This document shows positions 17,359-24,702 of a stretch of 43,131 nucleotides of DNA, in pieces (the stretch's first letter is position 1; the number at the start of each line of letters is the position of its first letter). Below the pieces are notes generated by a model. The model was not told where the DNA came from. It ran no database searches and saw nothing but the letters and a program-made list of their open reading frames with translations. A program made the translations under genes and the position numbers. The stretch comes from JAVBMC01 sp031552845 (GTDB taxonomy: Bacteria > Verrucomicrobiota > Kiritimatiellia > RFP12 > DVOR01), in contig JAVBMC010000012.1 of NCBI GenBank assembly GCA_031552845.1, forward strand, positions 1 through 43,131. The letters run 5' to 3'.

Positions 17359-17411
17359 CCACCCATCTTCAGCCGCCGCGCCACTTCTGTCGAGTTGGGG
17401 GTACACTGTGC

Positions 17412-17536
17412 GTCAACTTTCCGCGCGAAGTGTGTTTACTCCCTGACATATCCACCTCGGCCAGCTGAGGTATTAACCTCCGGAAGCGTGCACATAGTAT
17501 GTCAGCTCCTTGAGGTATATCTCGCGCACAGTTGAC
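17412..17536. repeat. Imperfect nested inverted repeat, about 125 bp
   Basis: Outer arms GTCAACT (17412-17418) and AGTTGAC (17530-17536); next GCGCG (17423-17427) with CGCGC (17523-17527); then CTGACATA (17453-17460 region) with TATGTCAG (about 17498-17505); and an inner ACCTC/GAGGT stem. Only the arms pair; connecting bases do not. It could be a small non-autonomous mobile element or a structured leader. No target duplication is obvious. Confidence 0.4.
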
Positions 17537-17638
17537 AGATTAAGCGGGTTTTTGGGAGATGCGTGGGTGCCTTTAATTCACGAAGGAGCCAACCCCTTTT
17601 CCACCATAACTTTACCATTCGGCAAGACCCAAAATCGC

Positions 17639-17667
17639 TTGCATGTTGACGTGGAAAATCCTATATT
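17639..17667 (+). promoter_or_regulatory. Possible promoter for the paralogous exported-protein pair
   Basis: TTGCAT at 17639-17644, 17-base spacer, TATATT at 17662-17667. Start of transcription would be near 17674, right at the AAGGG that precedes the chosen ATG. The match is moderate and the short leader makes it uncertain. Confidence 0.3.
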
Positions 17668-17686
17668 CCGGGTAAGGGAAATGTCT

Positions 17687-19501
17687 ATGCGATGGTGGTT
17701 TGTTTTATCTACAATGCTTTTGGTTCGCCTCGTAGCGGTTTCGGATCAATTAAGCGATGATGAGCGTTTGTTTTTTGTCGATTTTTATCGGCAGGATCTT
17801 AAGGCGCGGGAGAATCCAACATGGGATGACGATGTTGCGGTGTTTTTCTATGACCTTGATGGCGATGGCCGTGATGAAGCTTTGGCAGCTACACGGGATT
17901 CAATGAAGAATATTCACGATGTGGAGTGGGAGAAGTATATAAAATGTCCGAATTCTTACGACGTAGTAATGCCGGATAAGATTGGGTGCATGTGGCATAT
18001 TTACCGTCATGTTGAAGGTCGATGGCAACGCTATTCAATTGAGTTTAGATACTCCGGCGAAAATGCCACGCCTGACTTTGAGGGACTTCCCGATGTCACG
18101 TTTAATGGTTTTTTTGTGAAGGACTACTCAGGCGGATACAAGGCGTTTTTAGCAGTTCGAGAGTCCTCAACGCGTGTTTACAATGACGTCAAATGTGCCG
18201 CGTGGACGTTTACCTGTGATAGGGACGGGGAACAACCTTTCATTTCATTGAGCTATGATTACGAGTGGAAGTCTATCTTTGAAAAAGGGTGGAATCGCCT
18301 TGAACGTCTGCCGGCGACTAAGTCTATTTACTTTTCATCCAAGTGGCCGAATGAGCGTTTTTCAAGTCGCCTAGAACCGTGGATTGAGCACTGGTCGAAA
18401 GATGCGCCATCCTACCGCATGCTACCGCTTGATGGAATTGGATTTCCAAAGCAGATTGAGGTAAAAAGCTTAAACCACTCGTACATTCGAGAGTATGACC
18501 TAAATGATGATGGACAGATCGAATATATATCCAACATGTATCATACCCATGATTATGTGTTTGTGAAGAGTTCCAATGGCGTCTGGTTCGCATCGGATCC
18601 TATTTACGATCTCTTATCTCCTACGCGGTTTGGTGAGAAGCTGAATGGGTTTTATCAGATCAGCTCTCAAGACCAAGCATCGGATGGAACCTACCAGTTT
18701 TTTGAAACGCAGGCGTTTGACGGCGAAGCCTACAGAGTGCGACGGCACGAACAAACCAATTATCGAACGCTCTGCTCTGAACGCGATGGTTGCTTGGTGA
18801 ACGATGTGAATCAATTCTCTGCAATTGCCTCCCGCTTGGAACGGGCGATACGTCAAGCCGAGCCTTTTCCGAGCCTGCCGGATGCCGGAACGGTAACTGA
18901 ATATGTTCCGGGGGCATCATTTGTTATTCACGGCGCGACCAATCTTCCGCCACGATTTCAATATACCATCACGCTCTCTTCTACCACTATGCCCTCTGCC
19001 AAAGTACAAATCAAAGACACGCCATTTTGTATTGCTGAAGAGTATCCGCCAGACATGCCGCCCAAGTTGAAGCAACGATTAATGGAAGCCGTGCGCCAGC
19101 TGTTGACACGAGAAGCGGACTCGCTTGATGCAATCGCGAAGCCCTTCTTTGCAGCGGCTACAAAAATCATCCAGCCCATGCAGACGATGATGCAGGATCA
19201 AGCGCATGTTACATTTCCAAAAAAGGATGAGATAATTCATGCTCGGATTGCAGATTATCTTCCTGACCAGAAACTCCGTGTCGAATACGAAAGGTTTAAC
19301 TACTCGACCTTTTCTCTCACACTTCAAACTGCCGAGCCTGCCGTCGAAACACCGGGAGTACGGAGCACGCGTCTGCCGAACACATCCATGTACGCCATCT
19401 TGCAGCTACCGACTAGCGGACGTCCTCCAAGTGACGCAATCATTGAGGGGTTGGAGAAACTATTGAACTTTGATTTTCAAAAGGAGCTGGCAAATGATTA
19501 A
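17687..19501 (+). CDS. Large exported protein of unknown function (paralogue of the next gene)
   Basis: 604 aa from ATG 17687, eight bases after AAGGG; an ATG at 17681 is too close to it. MRWWFVLSTMLLVRLVAVSD is a signal peptide or anchor. Two Asp-rich loops, FFYDLDGDGRDEAL (about residue 50) and REYDLNDDGQIEYI (about 265), look like the calcium-binding loops of FG-GAP/VCBS or EF-hand-like repeats. No enzyme motif is recognised. The regions after about residue 280 align by eye with the downstream protein: QAFDGEAYRVRRHEQ against HAFDGVRYEPIRAE, and the MPPKLKQRLMEAVRQ block against MPPTLRARLNETIRN. The stop overlaps the next start. Codons are more AT-rich and less skewed than in the 6-14 kb genes, hinting at a different history. 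Confidence 0.75.
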   Translation: MRWWFVLSTMLLVRLVAVSDQLSDDERLFFVDFYRQDLKARENPTWDDDVAVFFYDLDGDGRDEALAATRDSMKNIHDVEWEKYIKCPNSYDVVMPDKIGCMWHIYRHVEGRWQRYSIEFRYSGENATPDFEGLPDVTFNGFFVKDYSGGYKAFLAVRESSTRVYNDVKCAAWTFTCDRDGEQPFISLSYDYEWKSIFEKGWNRLERLPATKSIYFSSKWPNERFSSRLEPWIEHWSKDAPSYRMLPLDGIGFPKQIEVKSLNHSYIREYDLNDDGQIEYISNMYHTHDYVFVKSSNGVWFASDPIYDLLSPTRFGEKLNGFYQISSQDQASDGTYQFFETQAFDGEAYRVRRHEQTNYRTLCSERDGCLVNDVNQFSAIASRLERAIRQAEPFPSLPDAGTVTEYVPGASFVIHGATNLPPRFQYTITLSSTTMPSAKVQIKDTPFCIAEEYPPDMPPKLKQRLMEAVRQLLTREADSLDAIAKPFFAAATKIIQPMQTMMQDQAHVTFPKKDEIIHARIADYLPDQKLRVEYERFNYSTFSLTLQTAEPAVETPGVRSTRLPNTSMYAILQLPTSGRPPSDAIIEGLEKLLNFDFQKELAND

Positions 19502-20687
19502 GCGCTCACTCTTAATAACTATCGCATCTATAGTTTGTCGGCTTCATGCTCTGGGCTACTTCCCCGCCGCTGACGAAGGTGGCGATATTCGAGATACAGA
19601 AGGCCGAGAGGTTATGGATGGCTACGGTGGTCCTGCCTTGTTCGAAATCGACCTCAATGGCGATGCGCAAAACGAGATGATTCTTGTCACGCCCGAATGG
19701 GGCACTGCCGGTCCTTACTGGTGGTTATACAAACGTTACCCTGATGGAGATTGGGAGCACCTCGCCGAGTTTAGTTCACGGCATTCGATAACTCTCGGCG
19801 CACGCGATGGTAGCGGATTTTATCAGTTGCATGAATTTGATGGAAAAGTGCTAACGGTTCATGCATTTGACGGCGTACGTTATGAGCCAATACGGGCGGA
19901 AACAATGGATCGCACCCGCCGATTTAATACCTGTAATGAAAACGACGGCTATCCGCGCAATAGCCCCATCGCTGTGGCTATACGCCTGCAACGAGCATTA
20001 CTGTTTTTCGCCGCTATTCCAATGGTGACTTGCTCGTGCATTAAGGAATTTCCATCACGTTTTGTTTTAGCAGGTGATGTCAGCGTCTCTGCAGAGACGG
20101 GCCAGTGCGAACTGTTGACTTATCCATTCAAGGCTGTGCTTTGGACAGACGAAAAACCACAGGGCGAATGTTGGAACGTGCAGGGGACTTCCTATCACAT
20201 TACAACTGCTTATACCAATACGATGCCGCCAACCCTGCGCGCCCGCCTGAATGAAACAATCCGCAACAATGTTTATGCCATGCAGGATGACCCGGAGCAT
20301 TACGCCATCAGTCGCTTTGTGGATTCCTTGCATTATGGCCTCAAATCCCAACGGACTCGGACAAATCTACGCATGAACGGCCCTCAGACCGTTGATTACG
20401 TTACCACCAATGCTCTTATACGGCTGACGTTTGCGCATACTAACCTCTCCTCGGCATCAACGTACGCAACAACCGTCCAATTGACGAATACTTCGCTCTT
20501 TGCGATGATCGAAATTAAAGGCAACGTAAAGAATAGCCAGTTTGAGAAGCAGGTAATCAACTATCTTTTACAGCAGGATTTCTCCGAGAAAGCTATCCCG
20601 CGAACAGAGTTTTCTCTCAGTCAAATCAGAGAGAATATTTGCTCTGAACTTAACCTTCCGCTTTACGGTAACGATTATGAGAAGTAA
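19494..20687 (+). CDS. Exported protein of unknown function (paralogue of the previous gene)
   Basis: 397 aa from ATG 19494, which follows AAGGAG and overlaps the upstream stop by eight bases. MIKRSLLITIASIVCRLHALG is a signal peptide. ALFEIDLNGDAQNEMILV is an Asp-rich loop equivalent to those of its neighbour, followed by a WWLYKRYPDGDWEHLAEF segment that parallels MWHIYRHVEGRWQRYSI there. The C-terminal third shares the MPP-L-RL-E block and a final T-S-F/YA-I-L/E segment. It looks like a shortened duplicate with one loop lost. Overlap and similarity suggest the two products work as a pair in the envelope. No database family is recalled. Confidence 0.75.
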   Translation: MIKRSLLITIASIVCRLHALGYFPAADEGGDIRDTEGREVMDGYGGPALFEIDLNGDAQNEMILVTPEWGTAGPYWWLYKRYPDGDWEHLAEFSSRHSITLGARDGSGFYQLHEFDGKVLTVHAFDGVRYEPIRAETMDRTRRFNTCNENDGYPRNSPIAVAIRLQRALLFFAAIPMVTCSCIKEFPSRFVLAGDVSVSAETGQCELLTYPFKAVLWTDEKPQGECWNVQGTSYHITTAYTNTMPPTLRARLNETIRNNVYAMQDDPEHYAISRFVDSLHYGLKSQRTRTNLRMNGPQTVDYVTTNALIRLTFAHTNLSSASTYATTVQLTNTSLFAMIEIKGNVKNSQFEKQVINYLLQQDFSEKAIPRTEFSLSQIRENICSELNLPLYGNDYEK

Positions 20688-20723
20688 CTTTTATGGGGAT
20701 ACGTTATCAATCAGTTCCAATGA

Positions 20724-20768
20724 GCAATCGCCCAGCGATGGGAAAATCCAGATTGCCCCGCCTTTTTC
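20724..20768 (+). terminator. Weak candidate terminator after the paralogue pair
   Basis: GCAATC (20724-20729) can pair with GATTGC (20751-20756), with an inner ATCGC/GCGAT stem, and CCCGCCTTTTTCT follows. The stem is short and the T-run is interrupted, so the call is tentative. It lies just before the gdhA promoter. Confidence 0.3.
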
Positions 20769-20797
20769 TTTACAGAGATACGGGCTTATGCTATACT
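20769..20797 (+). promoter_or_regulatory. Sigma70-type promoter of gdhA
   Basis: TTTACA at 20769-20774, exactly 17 bases, then TATACT at 20792-20797, with TG one base before the -10 (extended -10). Predicted transcription start near 20804, giving a leader of about 46 bases with GGAAGGA before the ATG. This is the best promoter match in the window. Confidence 0.7.
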
Positions 20798-20849
20798 GAC
20801 TCCCCGTACTCAATTCAATAGTAATAACAGTTACGGAAGGAACAAACCA

Positions 20850-22196
20850 ATGAATGCATATGTTGCAAGCGTGCTGAATGCAACCAAGGCCAAGAATGTT
20901 CATGAGAAGGAGTTTTTGCAGGCCGTTACCGAAGTTTTCGAATCGATTGAAGCCGCCGTCGTTAAGAATCCGAAGTATAAGAAAGCCGCTATTCTTGAGC
21001 GGATCGTTGAACCAGAACGTCTCATCCAATTCCGTGTCCCTTGGATTGATGACAAGGGCAACTATCAGGTAAACCGCGCGTTCCGCGTGCAGTTCAACAG
21101 CGCGCTGGGTCCGTATAAAGGCGGGCTCCGTTTCCACCCGACCGTGAATCTGGGCGTGTTGAAGTTTTTGGGCTTTGAGCAGATTTTCAAGAACTCGCTG
21201 ACCACGCTCCCGATGGGCGGCGGCAAGGGCGGTTCGGATTTCGACCCCAAGGGCAAGAGCGATAACGAAGTGATGCGCTTCTGCCAGAGCTTGATGACTG
21301 AGCTGTTCCGCCACATCGGCGCGAACTGCGACGTGCCGGCCGGTGATATCGGCGTGGGCGGCCGCGAGATCGGTTATATGTTCGGGCAATACAAGCGCCT
21401 GCAGAACGAGTTCACGGGCGTGTTGACGGGCAAGGGTTTGAAGTGGGGCGGTTCGCTGATCCGTCCGGAAGCAACCGGTTACGGCTGCGTGTACTTTGCA
21501 GAGAACATGCTGGCCGCACATGAGCAGGATTTCCAAGGCAAGGTGTGCTGCGTGTCGGGCTCCGGCAATGTGGCGCAATACACGGTTCAAAAGCTGTTGC
21601 AGCTGGGCGCCAAGCCGGTGACGTTGTCGGATTCGTCCGGCTTCATTTATGACGCGGATGGCATCACGGCTGAGAAGCTGGCATTCATCATGGAGCTGAA
21701 GAACGTCAAGCGCGGCCGCATCAACGAATACGTGAAGAAATTCAAAAAGGCCAAGTTCACCGCTAACGCCCGTCCGTGGCATGTCAAGTGCGACTGCGCC
21801 TTCCCGTCCGCAACGCAGAACGAGCTCAACGGCGCAGAGGCCAAGGCTTTGATCGCCAACGGCTGCCGTTTGGTTGCTGAGGGCGCGAACATGCCCTCCA
21901 CGCCCGAAGCTATCGCCGCATTCCAGAAGACCAAGGGCTTTTTGTATGCGCCGGGCAAGGCTTCCAACGCAGGCGGCGTGGCAACCTCCGGGTTGGAGAT
22001 GTCGCAGAACTCGATGCGTTTGGGCTGGTCGCGTGAAGAGGTCGATGCCAAACTCAAGGGCATCATGAAGGCCATTCACGACAACGCTTTCAACACCGCC
22101 AAGCAGTATGGCCGCAAGAGCGACTATATGTTCGGTGCCAACGTCGCCGGCTTCGTGAAGGTTGCCGATGCGATGATCGATCAAGGGCTTGTCTAA
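20850..22196 (+). CDS. gdhA: NADP-dependent glutamate dehydrogenase
   Basis: 448 aa, the size of the hexameric bacterial enzyme. ATG 20850 follows GGAAGGAAC. YKGGLRFHPTVN and PMGGGKGGSDFDPKGKS hold the substrate-binding and catalytic lysines; VSGSGNVAQYTVQKL is the dinucleotide-binding loop; the end GANVAGFVKVADAM is typical of the NADP type. It makes glutamate from 2-oxoglutarate, ammonium and NADPH, the low-affinity route of ammonium assimilation. It has its own promoter and is followed by a terminator at 22230-22273, then nfnAB. Its codons are G/T-rich and unlike those of the plus-strand genes at 6-12 kb, which may reflect high expression. Confidence 0.97.
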   Translation: MNAYVASVLNATKAKNVHEKEFLQAVTEVFESIEAAVVKNPKYKKAAILERIVEPERLIQFRVPWIDDKGNYQVNRAFRVQFNSALGPYKGGLRFHPTVNLGVLKFLGFEQIFKNSLTTLPMGGGKGGSDFDPKGKSDNEVMRFCQSLMTELFRHIGANCDVPAGDIGVGGREIGYMFGQYKRLQNEFTGVLTGKGLKWGGSLIRPEATGYGCVYFAENMLAAHEQDFQGKVCCVSGSGNVAQYTVQKLLQLGAKPVTLSDSSGFIYDADGITAEKLAFIMELKNVKRGRINEYVKKFKKAKFTANARPWHVKCDCAFPSATQNELNGAEAKALIANGCRLVAEGANMPSTPEAIAAFQKTKGFLYAPGKASNAGGVATSGLEMSQNSMRLGWSREEVDAKLKGIMKAIHDNAFNTAKQYGRKSDYMFGANVAGFVKVADAMIDQGLV

Positions 22197-22229
22197 ACCG
22201 GGTCGCCCGGCTTAGCTTAGTTGTTTAGC

Positions 22230-22273
22230 ACAAAGGTCCTTAGTTTCGCGTGCGAACCCCTAGGGACCTTTGT
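22230..22273 (+). terminator. Intrinsic terminator between gdhA and nfnA
   Basis: ACAAAGGTCC (22230-22239) pairs perfectly with GGACCTTTGT (22264-22273), with an inner TTCG/CGAA helix, and TTTATTATTA follows. It ends just 21 bases before the nfnA start codon, so either it is leaky or conditional, or nfnA has a promoter buried in gdhA or in the hairpin region. Confidence 0.8.
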
Positions 22274-22294
22274 TTTATTATTACGGATTATTAA

Positions 22295-23152
22295 ATGAAT
22301 AGAATAGCATCCAAAAAACAACTCTCGGCAGATGTGTTTCAAATGCAGATTGAAGCGCCGTTGATTGCCGCCGAACGTAAGGCCGGTCAATTTATCATCC
22401 TGCAAGTATGTGAAGATTTAGGCGAGCGCATTCCTTTGACGATTGCCGATGCCGATCCTGCAACAGGCTTAGTGACAATCATCTTCCAAGCGGTCGGACG
22501 TTCAACTAAGATGCTGGCGAATATGGCCATCGGCGACGAGTTGCCTGTTTTCCTGGGTCCGCTGGGACGCCCCACGCATATCGAAAAGTTTGGCACGGTT
22601 GTCTGTGTCGGCGGCGGTATCGGCGTTGCGCCGCTCTACCCGATTGTGCAAGCGATGAAGAACGCCGGCAACAAAGTCATCGTCATCATGGGCGCGCGTA
22701 ACAAAGACCTTTTGATTCTCGAAGACGAAATGCGTGCGCTGGCCGATGAACTCATCGTCACCACTGATGACGGTTCCGCCGGTGTCAAAGCATTAGTCAC
22801 CGTACCGCTTAAAGAGATCTGCGAACGCGAGAAGGTTGATTGCGCCGTCATCATCGGACCACCGATCATGATGAAGTTCTGCGCCGCAACCACCCTTCCC
22901 TTCGGCGTCAAGACGTTCGCTTCGCTCAACGCAATCATGATTGACGGCACCGGCATGTGCGGCGGCTGCCGCGTCACCGTGGGCGGACAGACGAAGTTCG
23001 TCTGCGTCGATGGGCCCGAGTTCGATGCGCACCAGGTGGACTTCGACAACCTGATGCAGCGCCTGAGAAGTTACAAAACGCGCGAGGAAGAAGATAAACA
23101 TAAATGCAATCTTCAAGCCCAAGCCAACGCGTTGCAACAAGAGACCAAGTGA
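22295..23152 (+). CDS. nfnA: NADH-dependent ferredoxin:NADP oxidoreductase subunit A (NfnA)
   Basis: 285 aa, the size of NfnA and of the related sulfide dehydrogenase/dihydroorotate dehydrogenase electron-transfer subunits. GERIPLTIAD is the FAD-binding RxxxT block, CVGGGIGVAPLYPIVQAMK the NAD-binding loop, and DGTGMCGGCRVTV with Cys222, Cys225 and Cys237 the [2Fe-2S] site. The enzyme couples NADH and reduced ferredoxin to NADPH formation by flavin bifurcation. The pairing with nfnB, 14 bases downstream, separates it from PyrK, which would sit next to pyrD. The ribosome site is weak (GGATTATTAA before ATG). Confidence 0.9.
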   Translation: MNRIASKKQLSADVFQMQIEAPLIAAERKAGQFIILQVCEDLGERIPLTIADADPATGLVTIIFQAVGRSTKMLANMAIGDELPVFLGPLGRPTHIEKFGTVVCVGGGIGVAPLYPIVQAMKNAGNKVIVIMGARNKDLLILEDEMRALADELIVTTDDGSAGVKALVTVPLKEICEREKVDCAVIIGPPIMMKFCAATTLPFGVKTFASLNAIMIDGTGMCGGCRVTVGGQTKFVCVDGPEFDAHQVDFDNLMQRLRSYKTREEEDKHKCNLQAQANALQQETK

Positions 23153-23166
23153 AAGAGTTTAATACA

Positions 23167-24630
23167 ATGAGTTCAGCAGAAGAAATCTGGGCAAACATCA
23201 AAGACAAGCCCGTCACCCCGCAGGAGCGCATGGCGATTCCATCGCAGCCGATGCCGGAGCAAGACCCGAAAGTACGTGCGCACAACATGCAGGAGGTGGC
23301 GTTAGGATTCACCGAGACGCAAGCGCGGGTGGAAGCCTCCCGCTGCTTGCAGTGCAAGAATGCACCCTGCATCAAAGACTGTCCGGTCTCCATCAACATC
23401 CCGGGATTTGTCGCTGAAGTCGCCAACGGTAATTTTGCACAGGCCTGTGCGATTATTCAAGAAACCAGCATGCTGCCTGCCATCTGTGGACGTGTCTGCC
23501 CGCAAGAGTCGCAATGCCAAAAGAACTGCACCGTGGGCAAAGCCAAGCGCGACGTTCAGCAAAGCGTCGGCATTGGCCGCCTTGAACGCTTTGCCGCCGA
23601 TTGGAGCCGCGAACACGGCATCACAGAAGCCCCTGTCATTGCACCTGCCACAGGCAAGAAAGTCGCCATCATCGGTTCAGGTCCTGCGGGTATTACCGTT
23701 GCGGCAGATGTCCGCCGCGCCGGACACGAAGTCACGATGTTTGAAGCCTTCCACAAGAACGGCGGCGTGCTGGTTTATGGCATTCCGGAGTTCCGCTTGC
23801 CCAAGGCCATCGTACAGAAAGAAATCGACAGCCTGCGCACCATGGGCGTTAAGATTGAAAACAACTTCGTCGTCGGACGTACCCGCCGCCTGAAGGACTT
23901 GATGGAGAAGGATGGCTTTGACGCCGTCTTTGTCGGCACCGGTGCCGGCTTGCCGCAGTTCATGAATATCGAAGGCGAGAACCTTGTTGCCGTGTTCTCC
24001 GCGAATGAATACCTGACACGCGCCAACTTGATGAAGGCCTACGAGGCCGACCGTTCGCACACGCCCTTTTACAACGCCAAGCGCGTTGCCGTGCTCGGCG
24101 GCGGCAATGTCGCGATGGATGCCGCGCGTATGGCGCTGCGTCTGGGTGCAGAGGAGGTCTTCCTGATTTATCGCCGCACAGAGGCGGAAATGCCTGCCCG
24201 TGTGGAGGAAGTGCATCACGCGAAGGAAGAAGGCGTGCAGTTCCACACGCTGCGTAATGCCAGCAAGATTCTCGGCAATGAAGAAGGCCGCGTGCGAGGA
24301 ATCGTCTGCCTCAAGTATGAGCTGGGTGAGCCTGATGCCAGCGGACGCCGCAAGCCTGTGGAGATTCCCGACAGCGAGTATGAATTGGAAGTCGATGCAG
24401 TGGTGATTGCCATTGGCAACTCATCGAACCCGTTGATCCCTGCCACGACCGATGGACTGCAAATTGATAAGCGCGGCAACATTGTCACCGACGAAAACGG
24501 CAAGACATCGCTCGAAGGCGTCTATGCTGGCGGTGACATCGTCCTCGGCGCGGCAACGGTGATTCTTGCGATGGGCGAAGGCCGCAAAGCCGCGGCCGCA
24601 ATCAACACCTATCTGGCTGAGAAGAAGTAA
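23167..24630 (+). CDS. nfnB: NADH-dependent ferredoxin:NADP oxidoreductase subunit B (NfnB), glutamate-synthase-small-subunit-like
   Basis: 487 aa from ATG 23167; an in-frame ATG at 23104 overlaps nfnA and adds a tail without family similarity. The N-terminal ferredoxin-like domain has Cys60, 63, 68, 72 and Cys107, 111, 117, 121 for two [4Fe-4S] clusters. VAIIGSGPAGITVAADVRRA binds the FAD, VAVLGGGNVAMDAARMALR binds NADPH, and the end GVYAGGDIVLGAATVILAMG is the family's C-terminal FAD loop. Such proteins are often annotated GltA/GltD; with nfnA adjacent and no large glutamate synthase subunit in the window, NfnB is the better reading. It carries the bifurcating flavin and should sit in a cytoplasmic NfnAB heterodimer. 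Confidence 0.92.
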   Translation: MSSAEEIWANIKDKPVTPQERMAIPSQPMPEQDPKVRAHNMQEVALGFTETQARVEASRCLQCKNAPCIKDCPVSINIPGFVAEVANGNFAQACAIIQETSMLPAICGRVCPQESQCQKNCTVGKAKRDVQQSVGIGRLERFAADWSREHGITEAPVIAPATGKKVAIIGSGPAGITVAADVRRAGHEVTMFEAFHKNGGVLVYGIPEFRLPKAIVQKEIDSLRTMGVKIENNFVVGRTRRLKDLMEKDGFDAVFVGTGAGLPQFMNIEGENLVAVFSANEYLTRANLMKAYEADRSHTPFYNAKRVAVLGGGNVAMDAARMALRLGAEEVFLIYRRTEAEMPARVEEVHHAKEEGVQFHTLRNASKILGNEEGRVRGIVCLKYELGEPDASGRRKPVEIPDSEYELEVDAVVIAIGNSSNPLIPATTDGLQIDKRGNIVTDENGKTSLEGVYAGGDIVLGAATVILAMGEGRKAAAAINTYLAEKK

Positions 24631-24652
24631 CCGCCGCGTGCAGATAAACAAA

Positions 24653-24680
24653 AAGGGCACCCGGGGTTTAGGGTGCCCTT
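24653..24680. terminator. Bidirectional intrinsic terminator between nfnB and the TonB receptor
   Basis: AAGGGCACCC (24653-24662) pairs with GGGTGCCCTT (24671-24680). CTTGTTTTG follows on the plus strand and TTTGTTT on the minus strand, so it can stop both converging transcripts, nfnAB from the left and the TonB receptor from the right. Confidence 0.85.
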
Positions 24681-24702
24681 CTTGTTTTGTGCACGTGTAA
24701 AA

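Larger units (their letters stand above)
16486..17686. other. 1.2-kb repeat-rich spacer between divergent genes
   Basis: No well-supported gene. From left to right it holds the phrase GTTGACGCACA (near 16702), a hairpin element at 16911-16937, a GATCTGTCCGAT phrase near 16996 that recurs near 42700, a run of T after a short GACGG/CCGTC stem near 17068-17095, the 22-bp tandem array at 17117-17358, and an imperfect inverted repeat at 17412-17536. An open frame at 16746-17045 starts with a hydrophobic stretch but runs straight through the dispersed repeats and has a weak ribosome site. Confidence 0.6.

Noticed and set aside
17016..17406. Minus-strand frames in the 22-bp array (HGCGRVVTRV-type repeats)
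   Set aside because: A 22-bp period is not a multiple of three, so the repeat cannot encode a regular protein repeat; no start site or family.
20691..22184. Minus-strand open frame (497 codons) opposite gdhA
   Set aside because: Antisense of a full-length, well-conserved gdhA with its own promoter.
22205..22275. tRNA-like phrase after gdhA (a D-arm-like TTAGCTTAGTTGTTTAGCA and GCGAACCCC)
   Set aside because: No complete cloverleaf, no normal T-loop or acceptor stem. The region is better explained as the terminator hairpin.
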